Shown: in pieces, positions 1 to 9,719 of the stretch
Position numbering within the stretch: the stretch's first letter is position 1
Layout of the letters: each line of letters begins with the position of its first letter
The notes under the pieces: model-generated
Told to the model about the DNA's origin: nothing
What the model saw: the letters and a program-made list of their open reading frames with translations, nothing else
The model's database searches: none
Made by a program: the position numbers and the translations under genes
DNA from: Flavobacteriales bacterium UBA1494
GTDB lineage: Bacteria; Bacteroidota; Bacteroidia; Flavobacteriales_E; Vicingaceae
Direction of reading: 5' to 3'
NCBI GenBank assembly: GCA_905182175.1
Contig: CAJJAT010000014.1
Location: 124,001-188,000, forward strand
Length of the DNA stretch: 64,000 bases

Positions 1-182
1 GACGTCCATCACCCTTCTCTGTGTAAAATACAAGCACTCAGACGACATGGATTACGGTAAAAAAGCCTTGCCCGCTTCGACTTAACTCAGCATGAAAAGG
101 CTATTTATCTTATGCTACACCTAAGCGAAGTTTGATTACCTAATTGTGTTTAGTCAACGGACGATGTCGAGGTGCTCAAACT

Positions 183-2396
183 TTATCCAATAATCTCGTT
201 CAACGTAGCGCTTGGTCTCATGGTCTTTTCAACGATAGATATGTCTGGATTGAAATATCCTTTTAGATCAACCGCAACACCCTGCGCGCTGTTTAATTCC
301 TCTATGATTTGATCTTCGTTCTGCTCTAATTTATTTGCTAGTGCCATAAATGAAGCTTGTAATTCTTCATCTTCATTTTGAGCAACCAATGCTTTAGCCC
401 AATACAACGCTAAGTAAAAATGACTGCCTCTGTTGTCCAATTCACTAGCTTTACGTGAAGGGGATTTTCCATTCAGCAGCAATTGCTCTGTAGCCTCGTC
501 TAAACAATCACCCAGTACTTTAGCTTGTTGGTTTCCGGTTCTTTCACTCAAATGCTCTAAAGAAACTGCTAAGGCCAAAAACTCTCCTAATGAATCCCAA
601 CGCAAGTGATTTTCTTTGGTCAATTGATCTACGTGCTTTGGAGCGGAACCGCCAGCACCAGTTTCAAACAAACCACCCCCATTCATTAAAGGAACTATTG
701 AAAGCATTTTTGCTGATGTTCCTAATTCTAATATTGGAAATAAATCTGTTAAATAATCTCTCAATACATTTCCTGTTACAGAAATTGCATTTTCTCCTTT
801 GCTAACTCTAGCCAAAGTAAACTTTGTAGCCTCTTTTGGCGACATAATTTGAATGTCTAAGCCGACTATATTATGATTTGACAAGTAGGCCTTAACTTTC
901 TTAATCAACTCAGCATCGTGAGCTCTTTCTGCATCTAACCAAAAAATAGTTGGCCAACCTGTAGCTCTTGCTCTATTCACAGCCAACTCCACCCAGTTTT
1001 CTATTGGCGCATCCTTCACTTGGCACATTCTCCAAATATCCCCTGCTTCAACAGCATGCTCAATTAAAGTTGAACCATCTTGGCTCATTACTTTAACAAC
1101 CCCATCTGCTTTAATTTCAAAAGTTTTATCATGAGAACCATATTCTTCCGCTTTTTGAGCCATTAAACCAACATTAGGAACGGTTCCCATGGTAGTCGGG
1201 TCAAAAGCACCGTGCTCCTTACAAAATTTGAACGTTTCATCGTAAATTGATGCGTAACTACTATCTGGAATAACTGCTTTTGTTTCTTGCAAATTGCCTT
1301 CGCCATTCCACATCATGCCAGAAGTACGAATCATCGCAGGCATAGAAGCATCAATGATAACATCGGAAGGCACATGTAAGTTTGTAATTCCTTTACCGGA
1401 ATGCACCATCGCCATGTCTGGGCCATTCTTCATACACTTTTCAATAGCTGCTAAAACTTGAGCTTTTTTAACTGCATCAAGCCCATCTAATTGTTCTATT
1501 AAGCTACCTAACCCGTCATTAGGATTTGCTCCTATTCGCTCTAAGTCTTCTCCAAATTGAGTAAAAACTTCATCAAAAAATACTCTTACCGCATGACCAA
1601 AAATGATAGGATCTGAAACCTTCATCATAGTCGCCTTCATGTGCAGTGAAAACAAAATCCCTTTTGCTTTTGCTTCTTGCATTTGTTCTTCTAAGAAGTT
1701 CAGCAATGCTTTTTTACTTAAAAAAGTTGCATCAATTACCTCTTTGGCTAGTAACGCAGTGCTCGCTTTTAAAACTTCAATTTCTCCATTTGTTTGGTGC
1801 AATTCAATTTTAACATTGTCAGCCTTAACAAGTGTTATTGATTTTTCGTTTGCACGGAAATCATTTGCTGCCATTGTAGAAACATGTGATTGTGTATCAC
1901 TCTTCCACTCGCCCATTGAATGGGGGCTTCTTCTCGCAAATTCCTTTACTGCTTTTGGAGCTCTTCTATCTGAGTTACCTTCTCTTAAAACAGGGTTTAC
2001 CGCACTACCTTTAATCTTATCGTATCGAGTCTTAATTGATTTCTCTTCATCGGTATTGACTGACTCAGGATAATTTGGTAGCTTAAAACCTTGGCTTTGC
2101 AATTCTTCAATAGCTGCCAATAGCTGAGGAACCGAAGCCGAAATATTTGGAAGTTTAATAATATTCGCTTCTGCTTTTGTCGCTAATTCACCTAATTCAA
2201 CCAACGCGTCTCTCACTTTTTGTTCATCAGACAAATACTCAGGAAACACTGCTAAAATTCTCGTTGCAAGCGAAATATCTCTCGTTTCAACATCAACGCC
2301 AGCTTCTTGCGTAAAGCGCTGAACAATTGGCAAAAACGAATAGGTTGCAAGCGCAGGTGCTTCGTCGGTTTTAGTATAAATTATTTTATAAGACAT
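183..2396 (-). CDS. icd: NADP-dependent isocitrate dehydrogenase, monomeric type
   Basis: Oxidative decarboxylation of isocitrate to 2-oxoglutarate with NADP in the cytosolic TCA cycle. From the chosen start the protein is 737 residues, the usual length of the large monomeric IDH-II family and unrelated in size to the ~420-residue dimeric enzyme. Family stretches visible include [10 protein letters not shown] (substrate region), [19 protein letters not shown] and [12 protein letters not shown]. An upstream in-frame start adds 13 residues, but the protein beginning [16 protein letters not shown] matches the family, so the start at 2396 is preferred. A candidate promoter lies 60-90 bases upstream. 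The gene stands alone. Identification is secure; kinetic details are not visible. Confidence 0.95.
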   Translation of the reverse strand: MSYKIIYTKTDEAPALATYSFLPIVQRFTQEAGVDVETRDISLATRILAVFPEYLSDEQKVRDALVELGELATKAEANIIKLPNISASVPQLLAAIEELQSQGFKLPNYPESVNTDEEKSIKTRYDKIKGSAVNPVLREGNSDRRAPKAVKEFARRSPHSMGEWKSDTQSHVSTMAANDFRANEKSITLVKADNVKIELHQTNGEIEVLKASTALLAKEVIDATFLSKKALLNFLEEQMQEAKAKGILFSLHMKATMMKVSDPIIFGHAVRVFFDEVFTQFGEDLERIGANPNDGLGSLIEQLDGLDAVKKAQVLAAIEKCMKNGPDMAMVHSGKGITNLHVPSDVIIDASMPAMIRTSGMMWNGEGNLQETKAVIPDSSYASIYDETFKFCKEHGAFDPTTMGTVPNVGLMAQKAEEYGSHDKTFEIKADGVVKVMSQDGSTLIEHAVEAGDIWRMCQVKDAPIENWVELAVNRARATGWPTIFWLDAERAHDAELIKKVKAYLSNHNIVGLDIQIMSPKEATKFTLARVSKGENAISVTGNVLRDYLTDLFPILELGTSAKMLSIVPLMNGGGLFETGAGGSAPKHVDQLTKENHLRWDSLGEFLALAVSLEHLSERTGNQQAKVLGDCLDEATEQLLLNGKSPSRKASELDNRGSHFYLALYWAKALVAQNEDEELQASFMALANKLEQNEDQIIEELNSAQGVAVDLKGYFNPDISIVEKTMRPSATLNEIIG

Positions 2397-2458
2397 GATT
2401 GGTTTTATTTTAAAGAGCGAGACATTTAAAAGCAAGACAGTGCTTCTTTTACCGTTTA

Positions 2459-2487
2459 CAAAAGTAATTTTTTTCTTCCGTTCTTAA
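2459..2487 (-). promoter_or_regulatory. candidate Bacteroidota-type promoter for icd
   Basis: Read on the minus strand, TACTTTTG at 2466-2459 is an exact match to the Bacteroidota -7 consensus TAnnTTTG. A TTA lies 18 bases upstream at 2487-2485, close to the usual TTG of the -33 element. It sits about 65 bases upstream of the icd start. This is a pattern match only. Confidence 0.5.
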
Positions 2488-2621
2488 GTCATCATACTAA
2501 AATTTCTAACCGCCTCGGGTTCTGTGTAACCCTTTATTTTTCAGTTTTTAGCGTTCCAAAAGAAATGACCTTATTAAATTTTCTTTAACTTTAGTACATT
2601 ATAAATTTAATTTCAGCAGCC

Positions 2622-3449
2622 ATGAAAAAAGCACTACTCGTTGTTATTCTATGCATATTCTCTTTCAGCGTTACCAAAGCTTGATCCTGCAGTCAAGAGT
2701 CTTCTTTTTGTGATGCAAATTTTAGAAATACTACTGGACATGTTTTTATTGGAACAATAATTCGACATGATTCATTGTACACCCAATTTGAAATTATAAA
2801 TCGCCTGCGCGGAATAGAGCTCAAGGACACCATTGTTATTTGGGATAATCGTGATACATCGTCTATGATTTGCAATTCTCCTCATAGCAGCGATTTAGGA
2901 ACAATTGCAGATAGTTTACTAATTATACTATCACAGATAGACACAATTTATACGCAAACTTCTTACGCTTCAGTTGGGGACTATTTTAGACCTCCAAATT
3001 TCTGCGGAAATCCATTTATCTTCATCTCCAACAATTTAATAATTGGCAACATCACCGAAACATATATATACAATACACCTCCAAACCCATACATCGTAGA
3101 TTCTATCTCCATCAATGATTTTGTTACTCGATACAATGCCAATGGCAGAGCTTTAGACTGTGATTTGTTCGTCGGAATACAAACCCCAGTATTAAAGCAG
3201 GATTTATTATCTATTTATCCAAACCCAAGCACTGAAAAAATTACTATTGAGGCAGCACGAGGAATTGCCGCTATAAGAATACTGAACATCTTAGGTACTG
3301 AGCAGTCAAATTTTAGCCAAAAAAAATTAAATACAACTGCACGTCAGGTTGATATTTCAGCATTAGCAAGTGGCATTTATTTTGTTGAAGTAATTTTTTC
3401 TAGCGGAGAGTCGCTGACGCAGAAGGTTATTAAAAGAGCGGCAAACTAA
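2622..3449 (+). pseudogene. T9SS-exported protein interrupted by a stop after its signal peptide
   Basis: ATG at 2622 opens a 20-residue signal peptide (MKKALLVVILCIFSFSVTKA) followed at once by an in-frame TGA at 2682-2684. The same frame then stays open to 3449 and ends in a typical type A T9SS sorting domain (YPNPSTEKITIEAA, later ASGIYFVEV). TGA at this place is one base from TGG (Trp), giving a plausible A-W-S-C-S cleavage region. The middle ~120 residues match no family I recognise. Restart at the TTG at 2775 would lack a signal peptide, so the product could not be exported normally. It is either a genuine nonsense mutation or a sequence error; the joined reading as one gene is strong. 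Confidence 0.75.
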
Positions 3450-3625
3450 ATACTGAACAACAAAGCTTTCCTTTTTAATAAAAGAGGTATTTCAACATTT
3501 GTTATTAATTGACTTCCTATTTTTTACCTAAAAATGCCAAGTAATCCGCATTTTATTCTCTCAAATTGACCTTTCTTTAAAAAAGATGCAGCGTTTTACT
3601 TTGCTGTTTGTCTTTAGTTCGTAAC

Positions 3626-4179
3626 ATGCCGGAAAAAGAAATAACATACATTCATCAAAACTTGGTTGAAAAAGCCAAGCAAAATGACCGACCGGCTCAA
3701 AGTCAGATGTACGAATTCTATTTCAAAGCCATTTTCAACAGTTGTCACAGAATTGTTACTGATTCTTTTGTTGCCGAAGATATCATGCATGATTCTTTTA
3801 TCGAAGCCTTTAAAACATAAAACAGCACAATGAAAGCGCCACGTTCGGGGCTTGGCTAAAAAAAATAGCAATTAATCGCTCCATTAATCATCTGAAGAAA
3901 GAAAAGTTAATTGCCAATAAATTAAAAGACTACACTGCTTCAGAAGAAGTTGAGAGTAAAAAAGAGATCAAACTGAGCATTCAAGAAATAAAAATAGCGC
4001 TTACTCAACTTGCTCCAAATTATAGATCAGTGTTTTCTCTTTACCTCATTGAAGGATATGACCACGATGAGATTGGAGAAATCATGAACATAAGTGCGAG
4101 CACTTCTCGGTCACAATTGAGCAGAGCAAGGAAACAAGTAAGAATGCTACTAAAGCAACCAAATTATTCAACTACATGA
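3626..4179 (+). pseudogene. ECF-type RNA polymerase sigma factor, frameshifted
   Basis: The first frame (3626-3820) encodes the sigma-70 region 2 start, ending DSFIEAFKT before TAA. The frame one base earlier continues at once as IKQHNESATFGAWLKKIAIN, then a region 4 helix-turn-helix (YRSVFSLYLIEGYDHDEIGE, ISASTSRSQLSRARKQ) to the TGA at 4177-4179. Adding one A to AAAA at 3812-3815 restores one open frame of about 184 residues, normal for ECF sigma factors. The stop overlaps the start of the next gene (ATGA), as in sigma/anti-sigma pairs. The lesion may be a true mutation, slippage or a homopolymer sequence error. The start at 3626 is preferred to the upstream TTG. Confidence 0.85.
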
Positions 4180-4709
4180 TAACTAAAAAAACAACTGCTT
4201 CCAACTTTGATGACTTAGAGCCTCTGCCCGGTCACCGACTGCGTTTTGAAAACAGAATAGAAAAGGAGTTACACCAAAAACGATTCAATTGGAAATGGCT
4301 TGCAGCTGCGGCGAGCATCGCTATTCTGATTTCAGTTGGATATGTTCAATGGAATGATCCCGATCAAAATAATACTGCTCAAACCGATTCAAATCATGAA
4401 GAATTTCCACTAAAGCAAGCTGAAAATTACTATAAAAACTCCTTTACCCTTCTGCTGGATTTAATCGCTAATGCTTATAAAATAGCGGAGAGCAAGCAAA
4501 TGCTCAAAGAGAGTTTAGAACTCATTAATGAATTACAAAAAGAATATAAAGTACTAGAGCAAGACCTTAAAAATACCGGTGATCAAAGAGTAGCAACGGC
4601 CATGATTTTAAATTACAAAAGCAGAATTGAAATTCTAGAAAAGCTGCTTGAGCAACTGGAATATGTAACCCAACTTAAAAATCAAAGAGATGAAAAAATT
4701 AGCGCATAA
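4176..4709 (+). CDS. single-span membrane protein, probable anti-sigma factor
   Basis: 177 residues: a cytoplasmic N-terminus of about 39 residues, one membrane helix at about 40-58 (WLAAAASIAILISVGYVQW), then an extracytoplasmic region rich in Glu/Lys/Leu that looks like a coiled coil (about 110-170). It has no zinc-binding HxxxCxxC anti-sigma motif. It overlaps the sigma factor stop by four bases and its own end overlaps the next gene by 20 bases, so the three are one transcription unit. Position and topology suggest it holds the ECF sigma factor at the membrane; this is inference from context, not from a recognised domain. Confidence 0.65.
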   Translation: MITKKTTASNFDDLEPLPGHRLRFENRIEKELHQKRFNWKWLAAAASIAILISVGYVQWNDPDQNNTAQTDSNHEEFPLKQAENYYKNSFTLLLDLIANAYKIAESKQMLKESLELINELQKEYKVLEQDLKNTGDQRVATAMILNYKSRIEILEKLLEQLEYVTQLKNQRDEKISA

Positions 4710-5796
4710 AACGAGCTACAGTCTGACCTTATTGTTGTTCCTATTTGGCTTCACCGCAACGGCCGAAAGAAGTGGGACGGAAAAGTCCAAAGAGGTTAAG
4801 GAGACTCATGTAATAACCTCAAAGCACAAAATTTTAATAGACAATCGTTTTGGGGAAGTGAATATAACATCATGGGAGAAAAGTGAGATAACCATAGACG
4901 TTCAAATTAGAGTAAAAGACGGAAATGAGAGAAGGGCGCAGGAACTGATAGATCGCATAAAAATTGACATTGTTAAAACGGACAATAAAATTGCGATAAA
5001 GACAATTATTGAAGGCGGAGATAAAGACCTTGAGAAAAAAATAAGAAATGACGGTTACCTAAAAATCGATTATAATTTACAGATTCCAGCCGCAAATTTG
5101 CTAGAGATAAAAAACTCTTTTGGCCTTGTTACTATTGATAGGATGGATGCAAGTGTCAAGGTTGATCTGAGATTTGGAGCAGCAACCATTGGAAGTTTAA
5201 ATGGTGACGAAAATGATTTAAATTTTGAATTTTGCGACCCTGCAGTGGTGAGCAAATTTTCCAAGGGAAAAATTAATTTAAAATTTTCAAAACTTGAATT
5301 ACTGGAGAGTGAAGATTTAATATTAACTCATTCAATGTCAGAGTCTAGTATTGATAAAGCAACTAAAGTAGCATGCCATTTAAAATTTGGATCGCTAGAT
5401 ATTAAAGAAGTGGAAGAGTTGGCAATAGAATCGCAAATGAGCGCTGTAAAAATTGAAAGCTTGCTCAGTTCCGGAGATATTACTAACAAGTACGGAGCGT
5501 TAAATATTGCAGAAGTTTTACCAAGTGTAAAAAGCTTAACAATTGATGGGCAGTTTTCTCCAATAAAAATCAACTTAAGTGCTAGGGGAAGCTATAAGGT
5601 AATTGCAGAAGCAAAAATGTCAGGCTTAAAATTGCCTAGCGGCAGCATTATGGAAGAGCAAATATTTGAACCTAACCAGCCTGCTATAAAAACAACAAAC
5701 AACTTTAAAGGAAGAATTGGCGAAAAAAGAGAGCACCCAACTCTTTTAAATTTGACCAGCTCATTCGGAGAAATTAAAATACTCTTAGAAGACTAG
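4690..5796 (+). CDS. exported adhesin-like protein (DUF4097-like beta-repeat)
   Basis: 368 residues with an N-terminal signal peptide (hydrophobic TLLLFLFGFTATA, cleavage near residue 26). The rest is a run of short beta-strand repeats of the type seen in DUF4097 / putative auto-transporter adhesin-head proteins: IDNRFGEVNITSW near the start, IKNSFGLVTIDRM, LHLKFGSLDIKEV-like units, and NLTSSFGEIKILLED at the C-terminus. Such proteins commonly follow ECF sigma/anti-sigma pairs in Bacteroidota and are taken to be envelope-stress outputs or sensors. No sorting domain or membrane anchor is seen. Exact function unknown. Confidence 0.7.
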   Translation: MKKLAHKTSYSLTLLLFLFGFTATAERSGTEKSKEVKETHVITSKHKILIDNRFGEVNITSWEKSEITIDVQIRVKDGNERRAQELIDRIKIDIVKTDNKIAIKTIIEGGDKDLEKKIRNDGYLKIDYNLQIPAANLLEIKNSFGLVTIDRMDASVKVDLRFGAATIGSLNGDENDLNFEFCDPAVVSKFSKGKINLKFSKLELLESEDLILTHSMSESSIDKATKVACHLKFGSLDIKEVEELAIESQMSAVKIESLLSSGDITNKYGALNIAEVLPSVKSLTIDGQFSPIKINLSARGSYKVIAEAKMSGLKLPSGSIMEEQIFEPNQPAIKTTNNFKGRIGEKREHPTLLNLTSSFGEIKILLED

Positions 5797-5925
5797 CCCT
5801 TGAAACTAAGCTCGAATTCTTTCGTAATAAATGAACATTCGTTCATCAAACAATTATAACATCATGTATTATTTAGTTCAATCAATTATTTCAAACTAAC
5901 CATTAACTAAGTCTCAAATACATGC

Positions 5926-5954
5926 AAAAAGGAGAGGCAGTGCCTCTCCTTTTT
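5926..5954. terminator. bidirectional intrinsic terminator
   Basis: Perfect 14-base inverted repeat (AAAAAGGAGAGGCA / TGCCTCTCCTTTTT) around one central base. The A and T ends supply a T-tract for either strand. It lies between the sigma operon and the convergent gene at 6033-6494, so it can end both transcripts. Confidence 0.85.
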
Positions 5955-6032
5955 AAACTAACACCGATTTCTCGGCATATTAAAATGAGTTGTTACTAAC
6001 TCAACTCATTTCTCGACGAGAAAACACTACTT

Positions 6033-6494
6033 CTAATGCTCTCTCTCTGAAACTAACTCTTGTTTCTCATTCCACATCTTCCAGATTCCAACTTTTTCAC
6101 CTTTTATGTAGAACATCTCATATCTCTTATTTCCTTCAGCATCCCAAATCGTCCAGTCGCCATCTTTATCACCTAAATAATAATTTGCTTCTGTTACTTT
6201 TTTACCTGCCTCATTCCATTTCATCCACTTACCGTGCTTCTCTCCATTTCTGTATTCTCCGACTTCTTTCTTCGCTCCACTTTCATAATAGAATAGAGCT
6301 TGCCCGCTTAATATCCCATTTTCTAGGGTATACGTCGCTTCGGTTTTACCGTTTTCGTAAGTTTCTGAATATTGACCTTTCACCAATTCCTTATTAGAAG
6401 TATAGTATTGTCCATTTTCATAAACAAGTGCATCTTGAGCAAATACAGTTCCCATGAACATTCCCATTAATCCTACTACTATTGCCTTCTTCAT
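6033..6494 (-). CDS. exported MORN-repeat (YwqK-like) protein
   Basis: 153 residues with a signal peptide (MKKAIVVGLMGMFMGTVFAQ, cleavage before or near Q20). The mature part is built of MORN-like units of the YwqK type: GEYRNGEKHGKWMKWNEAGK, DKDGDWTIWDAEGNKRYEM and GEKVGIWKMWNEKQ. Such repeats form an extended beta-sheet; in Bacteroidota they are frequent in small secreted or periplasmic proteins of unknown role. It stands alone between two terminators. The label toxin-antitoxin YwqK sometimes given to this family is not supported by anything here. Confidence 0.75.
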   Translation of the reverse strand: MKKAIVVGLMGMFMGTVFAQDALVYENGQYYTSNKELVKGQYSETYENGKTEATYTLENGILSGQALFYYESGAKKEVGEYRNGEKHGKWMKWNEAGKKVTEANYYLGDKDGDWTIWDAEGNKRYEMFYIKGEKVGIWKMWNEKQELVSEREH

Positions 6495-6571
6495 AATTCA
6501 AAATTTAATTGTTGATAATACAAAAGTACTAAAAAATTAACACTGAGTTAACATTGGGAATGTTAAAATAT

Positions 6572-6605
6572 AAAAAAAGCCTCAAAACGAATGCTTTGAG
6601 GCTTT
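6572..6605 (-). terminator. intrinsic terminator downstream of the 6627-6944 gene
   Basis: 11-base perfect stem (AAAGCCTCAAA / TTTGAGGCTTT) with an eight-base loop. On the minus strand the stem runs into a seven-base T-tract, matching the direction of the gene that ends at 6627. Confidence 0.8.
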
Positions 6606-6626
6606 AATATAATGTTAAGATAGGCT

Positions 6627-6944
6627 CTATTTCGACTGAATCTGAAGTTCGATTGCAGTTTTTAGTAAATTTTCTAATTCCAATTTGGTTACTAAGTCTT
6701 CGTGAGAAACAAAGCTCACTTTAACCGTATGAGTTTCCTTACTCACGTTTTCAAAAATGAAAGCACCATCAAAATCTGTGTACACCTCTTGTTGTAAATC
6801 CAACAATGAAACTTTCGCTCCTATTACTGGATTCCCTTCATCATCAATAACTTTGCCTTCAATGGAAGTAAACTTTACATTTCCTCCTGCCATTAGTAAA
6901 AATGTACTCAAACAAAAAACGATACTAAAAAGTGCTTTTTTCAT
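6627..6944 (-). CDS. exported carboxypeptidase-regulatory-like domain protein
   Basis: From ATG at 6944 the product is 105 residues: signal peptide (MKKALFSIVFCLSTFLLMAGG) and a single carboxypeptidase D regulatory-like beta-sandwich (IEGKVIDDEGNPVIGAKVSL, then TDFDGAFIFENV and VSFVSHEDLV). This is the fold found at the N-terminus of SusC/TonB receptors in Bacteroidota, here as a free domain. A longer reading from 6965 would put seven basic residues before the signal peptide and is less likely. Function unknown; the protein is periplasmic or on the surface. Confidence 0.75.
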   Translation of the reverse strand: MKKALFSIVFCLSTFLLMAGGNVKFTSIEGKVIDDEGNPVIGAKVSLLDLQQEVYTDFDGAFIFENVSKETHTVKVSFVSHEDLVTKLELENLLKTAIELQIQSK

Positions 6945-7115
6945 GGTTCTTTTCTTCCTGCACAAATCTATAGGTAGTGTTTGTATCTGAAATTAAATTA
7001 TACTTATCAATGCGTTAAAAGCGAGTTAACTTTATGTTAAGTAGACTTCATTCGCCATTCCTATTTACCTTTTAGATATGGTTAACTTAGCGCACCAAAT
7101 TTTGATACTTTACCT

Positions 7116-9017
7116 ATGAAAAAATCATTGTTAGCAATTGCTGTATTCTCTTTAACCATTATTGGTTGTGAAAACAAAAAGACCACTGAGAAAGGAACTA
7201 CCCCAACCGAGAAACCTACCCTATCTTCCATGACATACACAGACCATCATAGTTTTTCAAAACCTAACGAGGCAGTAGTAAAGCACTTGAATTGGGTCGC
7301 CACTGTTGATTTTGACAAAAAAATAATTTCAGCAAGTGCTACCTATCAAATTGAAAATAAAAAAGGAGTTGATTCTATCTTTTTGGATGTTAGAAACCTA
7401 AAAATAACATCTGTTTCAACGGATGATAATAAAGATGCTATTGGCTTTGTGGTAAATGAGCGAGCTGACTTTTTAGGAGGACAACTTGCTATACCAATTG
7501 ATGAAAGCACAAAAAGCATTACAATTAATTACGAAACGACAGAAGGCGCTGACGCTTTACAATTTTTAGATCCCGAACAAACTGCCGGAAAAAAATCCCC
7601 CTTCCTCTTCACGCAGTCACAAGCTATTTTAGCTAGAACGTGGTTGCCTTGTCAGGATAGTCCGGGAATTAGATTTACCTATGAAGCTACCGTTACCGTT
7701 CCAAAAGGAATGTTAGCTTTAATGAGTGCGACTAACCCACAAGAGAAAAATGAAACTGGAGTGTATACCTTTAAAATGGAGCAAGCCATTCCTTCCTATT
7801 TATTTGCATTGGCTGTTGGCGATGTTGAGTACCAATCTTTAGGAAGCGTAACTGGTGTATATGCTGAACCTTCAGTGCTTGAATCTGCAGCTTACGAATT
7901 TGCAGACATGCAAGACATGGTTGACACTGCCGAAACACTATATGGTCCTTATCAGTGGGGAATGTACGATGTTATCGTATTGCCTCCTTCTTTCCCTTTT
8001 GGGGGAATGGAAAATCCACGGTTAACTTTTGCTACACCAACCATTATAGCCGGCGATCGCTCTTTAACCGCGCTTATAGCCCATGAATTAGCCCACTCTT
8101 GGTCTGGTAATTTAGTAACCAATGCAACTTGGGAAGACATTTGGTTAAATGAAGGCTTTACCGTTTATTTTGAGAATAGAATAATGGAAGAGATTTTCGG
8201 AAAAGACTTTGCCAACATGCTTGCGCTACTTTCTTACCAAGATTTACAAGATGAGATTGTATGGTTAAACAGTGAAAACAGATCAGCTGATACTCGACTG
8301 CGAGTTGAACTAGAGGGCAGAAACCCTGACGATGGCCTAACGGGAATACCTTATGATAAAGGCTTCTTTTTATTGAAATTGATGGAAGAAACAGTTGGTC
8401 GCAAGAACTGGGACAAGTTCTTAAATGACTATTTCAACGAGTTTAAGTTTAAAGTGATGACTACCGATTCGTTTTTAGAGCATTTAGACAATAACCTTTT
8501 AAGTCAAAACCCAGAATGGGAAAAGACGATTCAACCTAGAAAGTGGATTTTTGAAGAAGGATTACCTGACAATTGCCCAATAATTACTTCAACTAAATTT
8601 GAAACTGTTGAAAGCGAATTAGCAAAATGGACAAATGGTGGTGAAGCAAAAGCAATTCCATCTGGTGATTGGGTAACACCACAATGGTTGCATTTCATCC
8701 ACTTAATAAACGATACATTGAATCAAAAGCAAATGCATGAATTGGATGCAGCATTTCGTTTCACTCAATCAGGGAATTCGGAAATTAAAGCTGCTTGGTT
8801 CGAAAAAGTAATTCCAAACAACTACAACGGGCTTGGTAACTCAGTTGAAGACTTTTTAGTAGAAGTTGGACGTCGTAAATTTTTAACGCCTATTTACAAA
8901 GCTCTTTTGAAATCAAACGGTGGATTACCGGCTGCAAAAGCAATTTATGCAAAAGCACGACCAAACTATCATGCTGTCTCTAGAGAATCAATGGATGCAC
9001 TTTTAACTAATAAATAA
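7116..9017 (+). CDS. M1 family zinc aminopeptidase (leukotriene A4 hydrolase-like), lipoprotein
   Basis: 633 residues. The N-terminus is a lipoprotein signal with Cys18 in a lipobox (TIIGCEN), so the mature enzyme is lipid-anchored. The substrate-binding GGMEN motif is at 296-300, the zinc motif HELAH at 323-327, and the third ligand Glu346 lies in WLNEGF. The C-terminal helical half resembles the LTA4-hydrolase C-terminal domain. Removes N-terminal residues from peptides in the envelope. It precedes trmB by six bases, and both may be co-transcribed with the gene at 9709. Identification of family and catalytic residues is firm; substrate preference is not visible. Confidence 0.93.
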   Translation: MKKSLLAIAVFSLTIIGCENKKTTEKGTTPTEKPTLSSMTYTDHHSFSKPNEAVVKHLNWVATVDFDKKIISASATYQIENKKGVDSIFLDVRNLKITSVSTDDNKDAIGFVVNERADFLGGQLAIPIDESTKSITINYETTEGADALQFLDPEQTAGKKSPFLFTQSQAILARTWLPCQDSPGIRFTYEATVTVPKGMLALMSATNPQEKNETGVYTFKMEQAIPSYLFALAVGDVEYQSLGSVTGVYAEPSVLESAAYEFADMQDMVDTAETLYGPYQWGMYDVIVLPPSFPFGGMENPRLTFATPTIIAGDRSLTALIAHELAHSWSGNLVTNATWEDIWLNEGFTVYFENRIMEEIFGKDFANMLALLSYQDLQDEIVWLNSENRSADTRLRVELEGRNPDDGLTGIPYDKGFFLLKLMEETVGRKNWDKFLNDYFNEFKFKVMTTDSFLEHLDNNLLSQNPEWEKTIQPRKWIFEEGLPDNCPIITSTKFETVESELAKWTNGGEAKAIPSGDWVTPQWLHFIHLINDTLNQKQMHELDAAFRFTQSGNSEIKAAWFEKVIPNNYNGLGNSVEDFLVEVGRRKFLTPIYKALLKSNGGLPAAKAIYAKARPNYHAVSRESMDALLTNK

Positions 9018-9023
9018 GGACCT

Positions 9024-9719
9024 GTGGCTGGAAAGAGAAAATTAGAACATTTTGCGGAGATGAAAGACTTTCCGCATGCCTTTGAGCCGGAACTAGACGA
9101 AGTGTTTAGAACCGACTACAAAATGAAAGGCAACTGGAGAAAGGAATTCTTCAAAAATGATCATGCATTGGTAGTTGAGTTTGGATGTGGAAAAGGTGAA
9201 TACAGTGTTGGAATGGGCAGAAAATTCCCTGAGAAAAACTTTATTGGTGTTGACATAAAGGGAGCTAGAATGTGGCGTGGTGCCAAAACTGCAGAAGAGG
9301 AAAATTTGAAAAACATTGCTTTTTTGCGCACTCGAATTGAATTCATTGAAGGCTGCTTTGCCGAAAATGAAGTAGATGAAATTTGGATTACGTTCCCAGA
9401 TCCCCAAATGAAAGATCGAAGAGAGAAAAAACGGTTAACGGGACCTTTATTTATTGAGCGATACAAAAAATTTCTAAAACCAGACGGAATCATTCACCTC
9501 AAAACAGACAGTGAATTCTTTTATAAATTTAGTGTGGAGGAATGTGAACAAAACGGATACGAAGTCCTTTTCAAATCTGCGAATTTGTACAAGGAAGGAA
9601 TTCAAAAATTTGATGCTGATTTTCAAGAAATTTTAAATATTAAAACGCATTACGAACAAATATTTACTGAGAAAGGGCACAATATCCACTACTTAAGGTT
9701 TAGACCGAATGCCGGATAA
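9024..9719 (+). CDS. trmB: tRNA (guanine46-N7)-methyltransferase
   Basis: 231 residues starting at GTG. Uses S-adenosylmethionine to make m7G46 in the tRNA variable loop. SAM-binding motif I is EFGCGKGEYSVGM (about 51-63), and the family hallmark FPDPQMKDRREKKRL follows at about 126-140, then LKTDSEFF. It begins six bases after the M1 peptidase and overlaps the next gene by 11 bases, so the three are likely one transcript. Length and motifs are normal for the family. Confidence 0.93.
   Translation: MAGKRKLEHFAEMKDFPHAFEPELDEVFRTDYKMKGNWRKEFFKNDHALVVEFGCGKGEYSVGMGRKFPEKNFIGVDIKGARMWRGAKTAEEENLKNIAFLRTRIEFIEGCFAENEVDEIWITFPDPQMKDRREKKRLTGPLFIERYKKFLKPDGIIHLKTDSEFFYKFSVEECEQNGYEVLFKSANLYKEGIQKFDADFQEILNIKTHYEQIFTEKGHNIHYLRFRPNAG

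Noticed and set aside
1-182. Possible end of a gene at the window edge
   Set aside because: No open frame of useful length and no recognisable protein in any frame.
1603-2073. 156-residue plus-strand open frame
   Set aside because: Antisense shadow of icd.
5990-6397. 135-residue plus-strand open frame
   Set aside because: Antisense shadow of the MORN-repeat gene, with a Ser/Leu-rich composition typical of shadows.
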